This document shows, in pieces, positions 25,542 to 33,466 of a DNA stretch of 64,000 nt (its first letter is position 1; each line of letters starts with the position of its first letter). Made by a program: the position numbers and the translations under genes. The stretch comes from Acidiluteibacter sp965660325 (GTDB taxonomy: Bacteria; Bacteroidota; Bacteroidia; Flavobacteriales_E; Vicingaceae). The DNA lies in NCBI GenBank assembly GCA_965660325.1, contig CBFHZL010000001.1, positions 27,370 to 91,369 of the forward strand. The letters run 5' to 3'. The notes under the pieces are model-generated. The model was not told where the DNA came from. It worked only from the letters and a program-made list of their open reading frames with translations, and ran no database searches.

Positions 25542-26294
25542 ATGAAAGAAAGAGAACATAGAAAAGATAATGAGTTTTTTTTTGGAACTCGTGCAGTAAT
25601 TGAAGCGATCCGTTCAGGAAAAGAAATTGAAAAAGTACTAGTGCAACAAGATTTAAGAGGTCCGCTAGTCACTGAACTAAGAAAGACAATAAAGCAGTAC
25701 GCTATTCCTTCGCAGAATGTGCCTGAGAAACGTTTAAAATTTTTAGAAGGAAACCACCAAGGAGTTATTGCCTATCTATCTCCTATTGAGTTTCAAGACA
25801 TCGAAGACCTGTTGCCGGGTATTTATGAAAGAGGTGAAGATCCGTTTTTATTGATATGTGACCGTGTAAGTGACGTTCGAAACTTTGGAGCAATTTGTCG
25901 TTCTGCGGAATGTGCAGGTGCTCACGCCATCATTGTTCCTGCTAAAGGTTCTGCAGAGATTACAGCCGATGCAGTAAAGACTTCTGCAGGAGCATTAATG
26001 CGAATTCCAGTTTGTAGAGTAAAAAGCTTACCTGCTCTTGCAGAAAAGTTAAAAGAATCAGGCGTAAAACTCATCAGCTGTACCGAAAAAACTGATAATT
26101 CCATGCATACCGCCGACCTTAAAGGCCCCGTGGCTATTATTGTAGGAAACGAAGAAGTTGGTATCTCATCTACCTTATTGGGATTGTCAGACCAAAGAAC
26201 CAAAATCCCATTACAAGGAGAAATTGGATCATTAAACGTATCAGTTGCTGCGGGGATTATATTGTTTGAAGCACTGCGACAGCGAAATGTATGA
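25542..26294 (+). CDS. rlmB: 23S rRNA 2'-O-methyltransferase, RlmB/TrmH type (SPOUT)
   Basis: A 250-residue SPOUT methyltransferase. The N-terminal substrate-binding domain begins 'FFFGTRAVIEAIRSGKEIEK', and the knot region contains 'NFGAICRSAECAGAHAII', 'IVGNEEVGIS' and 'IPLQGEIGSLNVSVAAGIIL'. This matches RlmB, which methylates G2251 of 23S rRNA; other TrmH-family members are possible. The ATG at 25542 fits the family N-terminus; an upstream TTG at 25506 lies inside the preceding gene. The stop overlaps the next ATG (ATGA). Confidence 0.92.
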   Translation: MKEREHRKDNEFFFGTRAVIEAIRSGKEIEKVLVQQDLRGPLVTELRKTIKQYAIPSQNVPEKRLKFLEGNHQGVIAYLSPIEFQDIEDLLPGIYERGEDPFLLICDRVSDVRNFGAICRSAECAGAHAIIVPAKGSAEITADAVKTSAGALMRIPVCRVKSLPALAEKLKESGVKLISCTEKTDNSMHTADLKGPVAIIVGNEEVGISSTLLGLSDQRTKIPLQGEIGSLNVSVAAGIILFEALRQRNV

Positions 26295-28186
26295 AACTGA
26301 GTGAAAAAAATATCGCATCGTTGTTCCTATGGGCCTTAATTATACTAGGTGCAGCGATTCGTTTTTATCATTTGGGAGAATGGAGTCTAACAAATGATGA
26401 GTTAAGTGCTTTAAACAGAACGCAACACGATTCTAACTTAGCGCTCTGGCTCTCTTACGGCGAAGTACCAGACACCCACCCACCGCTTGTACAATTTTTC
26501 ATATATAATTGGACCAATTGGTTTGGAAACAATCCTTTTACACTAAGGTTACCCTTTGTAATTTTAGGTATCCTTTGCACCCCTTTAAGTTACCGGCTAT
26601 TTAATTTATGGTTTTCTAGAACAACAGGAGTATTTGTTGCTGCAGGGATAGCCCTAATGAATTATCCAATCGTTTATACCCAATTGGCTCGACCTTATGG
26701 CATGGGGCTTTTCATTGGGTTGTTGTTTACGTATTATTGGAGCAAGCTCATTTTGTCAGGTAGATATACGACCAAAACCTACATTCTATATGTTATCATT
26801 GGGGCGATATCATTGTACATTCATTACTTCCTTACACTCTCCATTGGCATCACGATTTTAACAGGTTTCTTTTTAATCAAAAAACATCGACTGAAAACTT
26901 ACCTAGTGCTTAACAGCTTAATTGTAGTAGCTTTCCTTCCTTACCTACAATATTTCTTACTTCAGTTGAAGGTAGGTGGTGTTGGAGGATGGCTCCCGCC
27001 GCCAGAAAACGACTTCTTTCTTTCTTATCTCTACTACTGTTTTAATAGCAGTTGGTTGGTTATCTTATCTATTGTTGCCTTCTTTCTGTATGGCCTCAGA
27101 AACAAGCTAAAGCTTTCAAGACGAAATTGGATTGTGTTGTTGTGGAGTATTTTCCCTTTTGTTATAGGCTTTTTCTACTCCATACAAGTCAACCCTGTTA
27201 TACAGTATTCAACGCTCATCTTTTCCTTCCCTTTTATGCTCGCTTTTTGGGGATCCATGCTTGAACGAGTAGATTTACGTGGCCCTATCAAATCATGGCT
27301 AATCACTTTTAGTATCATTTTATTGTTTACTTCAGCAATTAGTTGGAAGTACTATCACGAATCCTCCTTTGGTGAATTTAAAGAAACCGCCAAAACACTA
27401 GTAGAATGGACAGGTGAAATAGATCAGAACTATTCTGTCGTTGGTAATATGGTTGACCCATTTTATTATGATTATTACCTCAATCAAATGAATTGGAAGG
27501 ATGAATTTGAGTTTACAGCAATCAATACTACATCCGATGTGGCTGATGTAAATCGGTTCTTGAAAAGTTCCAATAAAGAAAAAATCATCTTCACTTGGTC
27601 GAATACAAACAATCCTTTCGAACTCAAAGAGCTGATTTTGAAATATTACCCTAATATTGAAAAATCACAACGCCTCAATAATGCTGAAGTCATGGTTTTT
27701 GGCAAAGAAAACAATCGTGAGGAAATATTTAACTATCAAACGAGTTTCGAAGATCAACCAATTGAGTTAGGCTACCAATTATCACAGGTAAAAGTTGACT
27801 CATTATCAAGAAACTCCTATTACCAAGTTGATTCGACCGAAGAGTATCCGGTGGTGATTAAAGATATTTTAGGTAAGAACTTACCATTGAACAATGCTAA
27901 TGTTGTCACTTTTTCTATTCACTTCAAATCAGCCTCTGCGCCTGAGGCAATTATCGCTTTATCTATCGACAACGAAGATGGGAATGTAAATTGGAGAGGA
28001 ACGGATTTAGCACCTTTCTACTCAGATGACGAATGGAACTATGCGCTCGTTTCCTTCTATCTTCCGGAAGGAGTTTCACCAACAGACAAAATAAAAGCCT
28101 ATGTTTGGAACCGTGGAAAGGAGTCCTTTTTAGTTGACGATGTTTCTTTCTACGCCTACGAAGACAGTCAGTATTATTTAAACTAA
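26291..28186 (+). CDS. GT39/ArnT-like membrane glycosyltransferase
   Basis: A 631-residue membrane protein with about ten hydrophobic segments in the first 350 residues and a soluble C-terminal domain of about 250. The first periplasmic loop has 'LTNDELSALNRTQHDSNLAL' with the conserved acidic pair, followed by 'VPDTHPPLVQFFIYNW'; the D/E plus HPP pattern is that of GT-C fold (GT39/GT83, ArnT/PMT) enzymes using polyprenyl-phosphate sugars. The acceptor (lipid A, glycan or protein) is not known. The ATG overlaps the rlmB stop by 4 bp. Confidence 0.87.
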   Translation: MKLSEKNIASLFLWALIILGAAIRFYHLGEWSLTNDELSALNRTQHDSNLALWLSYGEVPDTHPPLVQFFIYNWTNWFGNNPFTLRLPFVILGILCTPLSYRLFNLWFSRTTGVFVAAGIALMNYPIVYTQLARPYGMGLFIGLLFTYYWSKLILSGRYTTKTYILYVIIGAISLYIHYFLTLSIGITILTGFFLIKKHRLKTYLVLNSLIVVAFLPYLQYFLLQLKVGGVGGWLPPPENDFFLSYLYYCFNSSWLVILSIVAFFLYGLRNKLKLSRRNWIVLLWSIFPFVIGFFYSIQVNPVIQYSTLIFSFPFMLAFWGSMLERVDLRGPIKSWLITFSIILLFTSAISWKYYHESSFGEFKETAKTLVEWTGEIDQNYSVVGNMVDPFYYDYYLNQMNWKDEFEFTAINTTSDVADVNRFLKSSNKEKIIFTWSNTNNPFELKELILKYYPNIEKSQRLNNAEVMVFGKENNREEIFNYQTSFEDQPIELGYQLSQVKVDSLSRNSYYQVDSTEEYPVVIKDILGKNLPLNNANVVTFSIHFKSASAPEAIIALSIDNEDGNVNWRGTDLAPFYSDDEWNYALVSFYLPEGVSPTDKIKAYVWNRGKESFLVDDVSFYAYEDSQYYLN

Positions 28187-28193
28187 TTTTCAA

Positions 28194-29423
28194 TTGATCT
28201 ATTACTTTCTAAAATACATGATGCGCTTTGCGCTCAGCGTTTTTTACAAAAGCATCATCTTTGATGACTTGAAAAATATTCCTTCAGACAAACCGAGTAT
28301 TTTTGCTTGTACACACCCCAATTCATTTCTAGATGCAATTATAATTGGAGCTTATAGTCCTAGAAAATTGTATTTCCTTGCTCGCTCTGATGTGTTTAAT
28401 ACTCCTCTAAAAATGTGGCTACTAAGTAGGATGAACTTAATCCCTATTTATCGGCTTCAAGAAGGGAGTGAGAACCTTCATAAAAATGAGGTAACCTTTG
28501 CCAAATGTTACGACATTATGAAAAAAGGCGGTTCGATTCTAATTTTTTCTGAAGGCATAAGTGTTACCGACAAACTTGTTCGTCCTTTAAAGAAAGGAAC
28601 CGCCCGGATTGCATTTGGTGCAGAAGCATTCAATAACTTTAATCTGGACTTACAAATCATTCCAATGAGCTTAAACTACACTTACCCTACGCGGTTTAGG
28701 TCAGAGGTTATTGTAGGAATTAAAGAACCCATTGCCATAAAAAAGTATCAGTCACAATATGAAACGTCTGAAACAAAAGCGATACGACAATTTAATGCAG
28801 AACTATACGAAGGCATAAAGTCTGCCACTATTATCGTGGATGAAAAATCTACAGAAGGAGTTTTCTACGAACAAGTTGCTCCTATTTTGAGAAGTCAATT
28901 AAATAATCCAATAAGTAATCGGCTGAAGCTTGAGCAGCAGTGGTCAGAAAGAACAAAAGGTGAAGCAGTTCCACAAGAGTTAGATAGTTATCCCTCAGGA
29001 CATACTGTGCAAGCAGAAAAAATAATTAATGAAAAATTAGTGAATTCACTTTCGGCATTTGGAATAACCTTTTTAAACGCTATACTTTGGGTTTTAGGCT
29101 ACCTTCCCAATGCTATCCCTTTCTTAATCGCAAAAAAAGTAACGGCAAAAACTGTGAAACTCATTGAGTTTTATGCTTCCGTTAGATTGTGCCTCTCCGT
29201 TGTTTTATACCTTATATATTGGCCAATTATCAGCTTTTTTATCGGCAGCTTGTTGGATGTCAGTTTCTTATTTGTGGGAATCGTGCTTTTATTTACAGGA
29301 ATCGTTTACGTAAGAAACCGCGATCAGTATCGCGCTGTTAAAATGGCAAAAAAATTCTTCAGCATAAAGAATGCTGAAGAATTGATAAAGCTTCGCGAAA
29401 AAGTGATTTCAGAATTTAATTAA
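28194..29423 (+). CDS. PlsC-like lysophospholipid/glycerol-phosphate acyltransferase
   Basis: A 409-residue membrane-associated acyltransferase. Block I is 'FACTHPNSFLDA' (H-x5-D, one residue longer than the common H-x4-D), and block III is 'LIFSEGISVTDKLVRPLKKG'. The C-terminus has two or more membrane segments ('VLGYLPNAIPFLIA', 'LYLIYWPIISFFIGSLLDV'). It probably esterifies glycerolipids. Start TTG at 28194 gives the family-like beginning MIYYFLKYMMRFALSVFYK; ATG codons at 28218/28221 are weaker alternatives. Confidence 0.83.
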   Translation: MIYYFLKYMMRFALSVFYKSIIFDDLKNIPSDKPSIFACTHPNSFLDAIIIGAYSPRKLYFLARSDVFNTPLKMWLLSRMNLIPIYRLQEGSENLHKNEVTFAKCYDIMKKGGSILIFSEGISVTDKLVRPLKKGTARIAFGAEAFNNFNLDLQIIPMSLNYTYPTRFRSEVIVGIKEPIAIKKYQSQYETSETKAIRQFNAELYEGIKSATIIVDEKSTEGVFYEQVAPILRSQLNNPISNRLKLEQQWSERTKGEAVPQELDSYPSGHTVQAEKIINEKLVNSLSAFGITFLNAILWVLGYLPNAIPFLIAKKVTAKTVKLIEFYASVRLCLSVVLYLIYWPIISFFIGSLLDVSFLFVGIVLLFTGIVYVRNRDQYRAVKMAKKFFSIKNAEELIKLREKVISEFN

Positions 29424-30487
29424 TCCTTCACCCGATTAAATCTTAATGCTTTAACCATCCAATTGGGTAAACTCTTCTCAGGATTTCTCGTTTTGAGGTT
29501 CAAATACCAGCCCATTTTTTTCATGATTGGTATTTTATGAGTTTCTACGAACTCAATGAGTGTTCCATCAGGGTCAGCAATATAAGAGAAGTGCCCTGCA
29601 GCTTCACCCATATCAAAGCTATTTTCGCTATCCACCGTAAATGGAAATCCCTTTGACTTACACTCTGCTCTTAACGCATCCATATATTTGATATCAAAGC
29701 ATAGGTGAATGAATCCTAAATCTCCCCAGAAACGGTCTTTATAAATTTGTTGTCCTTTTTCTTCAGTCAGCTGAACGAGCTCTATTGTGCTTGGTCCTAA
29801 CAACTGGCTAAAACTTCCTTTTCGTTCTGATTTGTGTTTTAACTTCACTCTTCTAAAATTTCGAAGACCACCATTAACATCCTTCAAATCGGGAAACTGC
29901 CCTTTCTCGTCATAGACTATTGTATCATACTCTAAAATATCCGTATAAACCTTTAACGCTTCGTCGATATCTGACACGCCAATAACAGCTCCACTTGGAC
30001 CTCCTGTTGGGTAAGTTGTTTTATTGAACCAAACGGAACCTTCTTCCATTTGGAAGAGGTTTCCATATAAATCTTTTACAAAAAAGTGTTTCTTCCCTTC
30101 AGGATCGGTATTCACTTCAGAAATAACATTCAACCCCTTGGCTTTATAGTCGGCATATAATTGATCCACATCAACTACTTTCATTTTTGCCGCGAAAATA
30201 CCGTAATCTCCTAGTTTAAGATCAAAATTTGCAGGCTGCGGAGTTCTAGATGTAAATTGCCAAATCTCGAATCCACCGCCACCTTGCATATTAATTGCCA
30301 AAACTGCATTTCTAGCATGCACCTCCTTACCAGTATATTCAATCATTAATTTCGCCTCAGCTTCCTCTTGAAATATTGGAACATCCATTCCAAAATTCTT
30401 ACGATACCACGCCCATGCTTCATGCACATTAGGCACCCCGATTCCAACTTGCTGAATTCCACTTATTATTTTCTTCTGCTCTTCCAA
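29420..30487 (-). CDS. VOC/glyoxalase-fold protein, two domains
   Basis: A 355-residue protein with two vicinal-oxygen-chelate (glyoxalase) modules: 'IQQVGIGVPNVHEAWAWYRK' starts the first and 'GAVIGVSDIDEALKVYTDIL' the second; 'LGFIHLCFDIKYMD' and 'GTLIEFVE' supply likely metal ligands. The reaction cannot be read from sequence (dioxygenase, lyase or isomerase are possible). The only start codon is TTG at 30487. It is in tandem with an SDR gene 11 bp upstream. Its 3' end overlaps the convergent acyltransferase gene by 4 bp. Confidence 0.8.
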   Translation of the reverse strand: MEEQKKIISGIQQVGIGVPNVHEAWAWYRKNFGMDVPIFQEEAEAKLMIEYTGKEVHARNAVLAINMQGGGGFEIWQFTSRTPQPANFDLKLGDYGIFAAKMKVVDVDQLYADYKAKGLNVISEVNTDPEGKKHFFVKDLYGNLFQMEEGSVWFNKTTYPTGGPSGAVIGVSDIDEALKVYTDILEYDTIVYDEKGQFPDLKDVNGGLRNFRRVKLKHKSERKGSFSQLLGPSTIELVQLTEEKGQQIYKDRFWGDLGFIHLCFDIKYMDALRAECKSKGFPFTVDSENSFDMGEAAGHFSYIADPDGTLIEFVETHKIPIMKKMGWYLNLKTRNPEKSLPNWMVKALRFNRVKD

Positions 30488-30498
30488 GGTAAAGTCTA

Positions 30499-31299
30499 TT
30501 AAACTGGTTTTATATTCTTGGCAATTTTAAAGAAAATTGCCGGTGTATATCTTCTAATAAATAAAAGTAATAGTTCTCGCTTTCCAACGAAAATTTCTAC
30601 CTTCTTTTTTTCAATTCCGCTTATAATTTTCTTGGCACACTCATTTACATCCATCCCTTTTGCCAAGCTATCGTCCATCTTCTCTGTAGACTTTCCGTTC
30701 TCATCTAGTGCATGTTTAGAAATTTCGGTGTTAATTCTACCCGGATAAACGATACTTACATCAATGCCATTTTTACTTTCTTCTAAGTAAAGTGTTTCCA
30801 AAAAACCTTTAAGGGCATGTTTCGAGGCAGAATAGGATGAGCGCAAAGGAAACCCAAATTGCCCCACGATACTGCTAATTCCCACTATATGCCCGTTTCC
30901 CTGTGCAATCATATCAGGCAGCACAAGCGTAGTCAAATAAACACTACCGATGTAATTTACCTCAATAAGTTTGCGATGCACACTCATATCTGTAGATCTC
31001 ACTAAACCACGTTGGCTTATGCCTCCATTGTTAATCAGAACATCTAACTGTACTTCGTGCTTTTTTAGCTGACTATATGCTGTCTCTAGAGAATTCGTAT
31101 TCGATAAATCTAAAGGTAACACCATCACTTCACCAGCCCCTTTACAGGCTTCTTTCACAGCTAACAAAACGCTTTCATTTCTAGCGGATAAAATAAGATT
31201 AGCGCTTTTTTTTGCATATTGTATTGCAAGTGCTTTCCCGATTCCTGAAGAAGCTCCGGTGATCCAAATCCACTTATTGTTATATTGATAATTACTCAA
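30499..31299 (-). CDS. Short-chain dehydrogenase/reductase (SDR)
   Basis: A 266-residue classical SDR with the cofactor motif 'ITGASSGIGKALA', the 'NNGG' motif in 'LINNGGIS', and the catalytic Ser plus Tyr-x-x-x-Lys in 'SSYSASKHALKGF'. A C-terminal hydrophobic/basic tail suggests membrane association, as in 11beta-HSD/DHRS7-like members. The substrate is unknown. The start codon is TTG at 31299, directly after an in-frame TAA. It lies upstream of the VOC gene in a likely operon. Confidence 0.9.
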   Translation of the reverse strand: MSNYQYNNKWIWITGASSGIGKALAIQYAKKSANLILSARNESVLLAVKEACKGAGEVMVLPLDLSNTNSLETAYSQLKKHEVQLDVLINNGGISQRGLVRSTDMSVHRKLIEVNYIGSVYLTTLVLPDMIAQGNGHIVGISSIVGQFGFPLRSSYSASKHALKGFLETLYLEESKNGIDVSIVYPGRINTEISKHALDENGKSTEKMDDSLAKGMDVNECAKKIISGIEKKKVEIFVGKRELLLLFIRRYTPAIFFKIAKNIKPV

Positions 31300-31322
31300 T
31301 TAAATCCTAATGATTGGTTACA

Positions 31323-32030
31323 CTATTTAAGCAACCACTTGTATATTTTCGCCATTTTCCTTGAAGGATAATTCAAATAAAATAGCATAAAAACAAAAAG
31401 GTTTGCGAAATTGATGCGAAAGTAACTGTTTTTATCATATTTCCTTGTAGAAATGAGGCACCCTTTTGGTATAATCTTAAATCGACCTTCTCCTTTTACC
31501 CTTCTCAACCATTCGTATTCTTCCATAATACACATCTCTTCATCGAAGCCTTGACTTTTTTCAAAAAGATTCTTTTCCACAAATAGACTTTGATCTCCCC
31601 CACGAAACATTAAAAAATGATACCGTGTAAAAAAGGCATTCATGCGCATTTGCAACGCATTAGTATCAAATCGACTTCGATAACAGCCGTACTTATAACC
31701 ATCTGCAATAGAAGCGTCGATATCGTTTAGGTAAGACTTGGGAGGTCGAGTGTCTGCATGTACAAAATATAAGACGTTTCCCTTTGCTACTTTTGCCCCT
31801 ACATTCATTTGAATTGCCCTAGAAGGTGCTGATGAAGTAACCACTACATCGAGCGTTTGAATCAGCTCAAGTGTTCCATCCGTGCTTCCTCCGTCCACTA
31901 TTATGATTTCTTGCAGTCGAGAGTCAGATGTCCTAAGCCAAGTTAGCAGTTCTTGTATATTCGATGACTCGTTTAACGTAGGGATGATTATACTAAGGGC
32001 TAGTGAAAAGGACTTATTATTTGAATACAT
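31323..32030 (-). CDS. TIGR04283-type (arsenosugar-biosynthesis-like) family 2 glycosyltransferase
   Basis: A 235-residue GT2 enzyme. The donor fold starts 'LSIIIPTLNESSNIQELL' and 'IIIVDGGSTDGTLELIQ'; the DxD-like segment is 'VLYFVHADTRPP'; and 'CIMEEYEWLRRVKGEGRF' covers the acceptor region. This is the profile of TIGR04283, described as associated with arsenosugar biosynthesis. No radical-SAM ArsS or methyltransferase partner lies in this window, so the arsenosugar link is only a family label here. It is divergent from DUF547 with 70 bp between the starts. Confidence 0.85.
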   Translation of the reverse strand: MYSNNKSFSLALSIIIPTLNESSNIQELLTWLRTSDSRLQEIIIVDGGSTDGTLELIQTLDVVVTSSAPSRAIQMNVGAKVAKGNVLYFVHADTRPPKSYLNDIDASIADGYKYGCYRSRFDTNALQMRMNAFFTRYHFLMFRGGDQSLFVEKNLFEKSQGFDEEMCIMEEYEWLRRVKGEGRFKIIPKGCLISTRKYDKNSYFRINFANLFVFMLFYLNYPSRKMAKIYKWLLK

Positions 32031-32100
32031 TTGTGAATAGCTTGTTTACTTTATATCGACCATTTACGTAAATACCGTAAAAAGGTAAATCTATAACGTT

Positions 32101-32895
32101 ATGAAAAAACTAATCATTCTATCCGTCATCTTTCAGCTCTTTCTGACCAATTGCGGAGCAGCAAATGTAACAGAATCTAAAACAACTGCAGCTGAAGAGG
32201 TAAACTACATTCAACTTTCCACTGAGCTAATTCAATCAGTTATGAAAGGGACAAGTACGGATAGTTTGCAGCAGAAGCTAGCGAATGTACCAATGGATGT
32301 TTTAGCCAACCAGTTAAGCACCGACAAGGAAAAAAAAGTTTTTTGGATTAATGTATACAACGCATACATCCAACTTATACTATCAGAAAAGCCGTCTCTT
32401 TACGACGATAGAGGTGCCTTTTTCAAGATGAAACAAATCGAGATAGCCGGCAAATTACTTAGTTTTGATGACATTGAGCACGGAATCATACGCAGCTCCA
32501 CCATAAAGCTCTCCCTGGGTTTATTAAAAAATCCATTTGTAGGAAAATATGAGCGAACATTTAGAACAAAGAACACAGATCCAAGAATACACTTTGCATT
32601 GAATTGCGGAGCTAAGAGCTGTCCTTTAGTAGCAGCTTACCAAGTGGAGAATTTTAATTCAAAAATTGATGCAGTTGCGGTTAACTTTTTGAACAAAACA
32701 ACTAATTATGACTCAATGTTAAATAAAGTAACAACTACTTCATTATTCAGTTGGTTTCGTGGAGACTTTGGAGGGAAGAAAGGAATACGTAAATTTTTAA
32801 ACGATTATGAATTAATTCCAAATGACCGAAAACCCGAACTTGATTTTGCACCTTATAATTGGGAGTTAAGCCTTGGAAATTATTATGAAAAATAA
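32101..32895 (+). CDS. DUF547 domain-containing lipoprotein-like protein
   Basis: A 264-residue protein with an N-terminal signal (MKKLIILSVIFQLFLTNCG; Cys18 looks like a lipobox). The DUF547 core includes 'FWINVYNAYIQLIL', 'SFDDIEHGIIRSS' and 'DPRIHFALNCGAKSCP'. DUF547 has no proven biochemical function; its Cys/His pattern suggests a thiol-based role. Overlap with the downstream rhodanese gene (11 bp) points to coupled expression. Confidence 0.87.
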   Translation: MKKLIILSVIFQLFLTNCGAANVTESKTTAAEEVNYIQLSTELIQSVMKGTSTDSLQQKLANVPMDVLANQLSTDKEKKVFWINVYNAYIQLILSEKPSLYDDRGAFFKMKQIEIAGKLLSFDDIEHGIIRSSTIKLSLGLLKNPFVGKYERTFRTKNTDPRIHFALNCGAKSCPLVAAYQVENFNSKIDAVAVNFLNKTTNYDSMLNKVTTTSLFSWFRGDFGGKKGIRKFLNDYELIPNDRKPELDFAPYNWELSLGNYYEK

Positions 32896-33382
32896 ACTAT
32901 ATCTATTAATAGCACTACAAATGTCATTTTTCTCAGCTATATCTCAGGTATCGAGCACCTCCTATAATCTGATGTTAAAAACACTACTGAGTAATTCAGT
33001 GGAACAGATTTCAATAGAGGACGCAGATGCAAATATTGCTATCTTTTTAGATGCCAGAACGAAAGCGGAATATGACGTCTCTCATATTGAAGGGTCAATA
33101 TGGGTGGGTTACGAAAACTTCAAACTTGATGCAATAGATCAGCTACCTAGAGATAAAAAAATAATCGTTTATTGCTCCGTGGGTTATAGAAGTGAAAAGA
33201 TTGGCGAAAAGCTCGAATCAGCAGGATTTTTAAACACTTATAATTTATATGGTGGGATTTTTGAATGGGTGAATTCAGGAAAAGAAATCGTTAATTCTTT
33301 AGGTGAGCCAACTGAGCAAATTCACGCCTACAATAAAGTCTGGGGTGTTTGGCTAAATAAAGGCCAGAAGGTCTACAAATAG
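32885..33382 (+). CDS. Periplasmic rhodanese-like sulfurtransferase
   Basis: A 165-residue protein with a signal peptide (MKNKLYLLIALQMSFFSAIS) and one rhodanese domain: 'FLDARTKAEYDVSHIEGSI', then the active-site loop 'VYCSVGYRSEKIGEKL' (Cys, six-residue loop with Arg) and 'LYGGIFEWVN'. The sulfur acceptor is unknown. The ATG at 32885 is chosen over a TTG four codons earlier because it gives a standard signal. It is downstream of DUF547. Confidence 0.88.
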   Translation: MKNKLYLLIALQMSFFSAISQVSSTSYNLMLKTLLSNSVEQISIEDADANIAIFLDARTKAEYDVSHIEGSIWVGYENFKLDAIDQLPRDKKIIVYCSVGYRSEKIGEKLESAGFLNTYNLYGGIFEWVNSGKEIVNSLGEPTEQIHAYNKVWGVWLNKGQKVYK

Positions 33383-33466
33383 AGACAGAATGACAAGCTT
33401 GAGACAAACTTTTTTGCTCAAAAAAGGTTAATTTTATAGCACTGTAGTTTCATTAAATCAATATTT

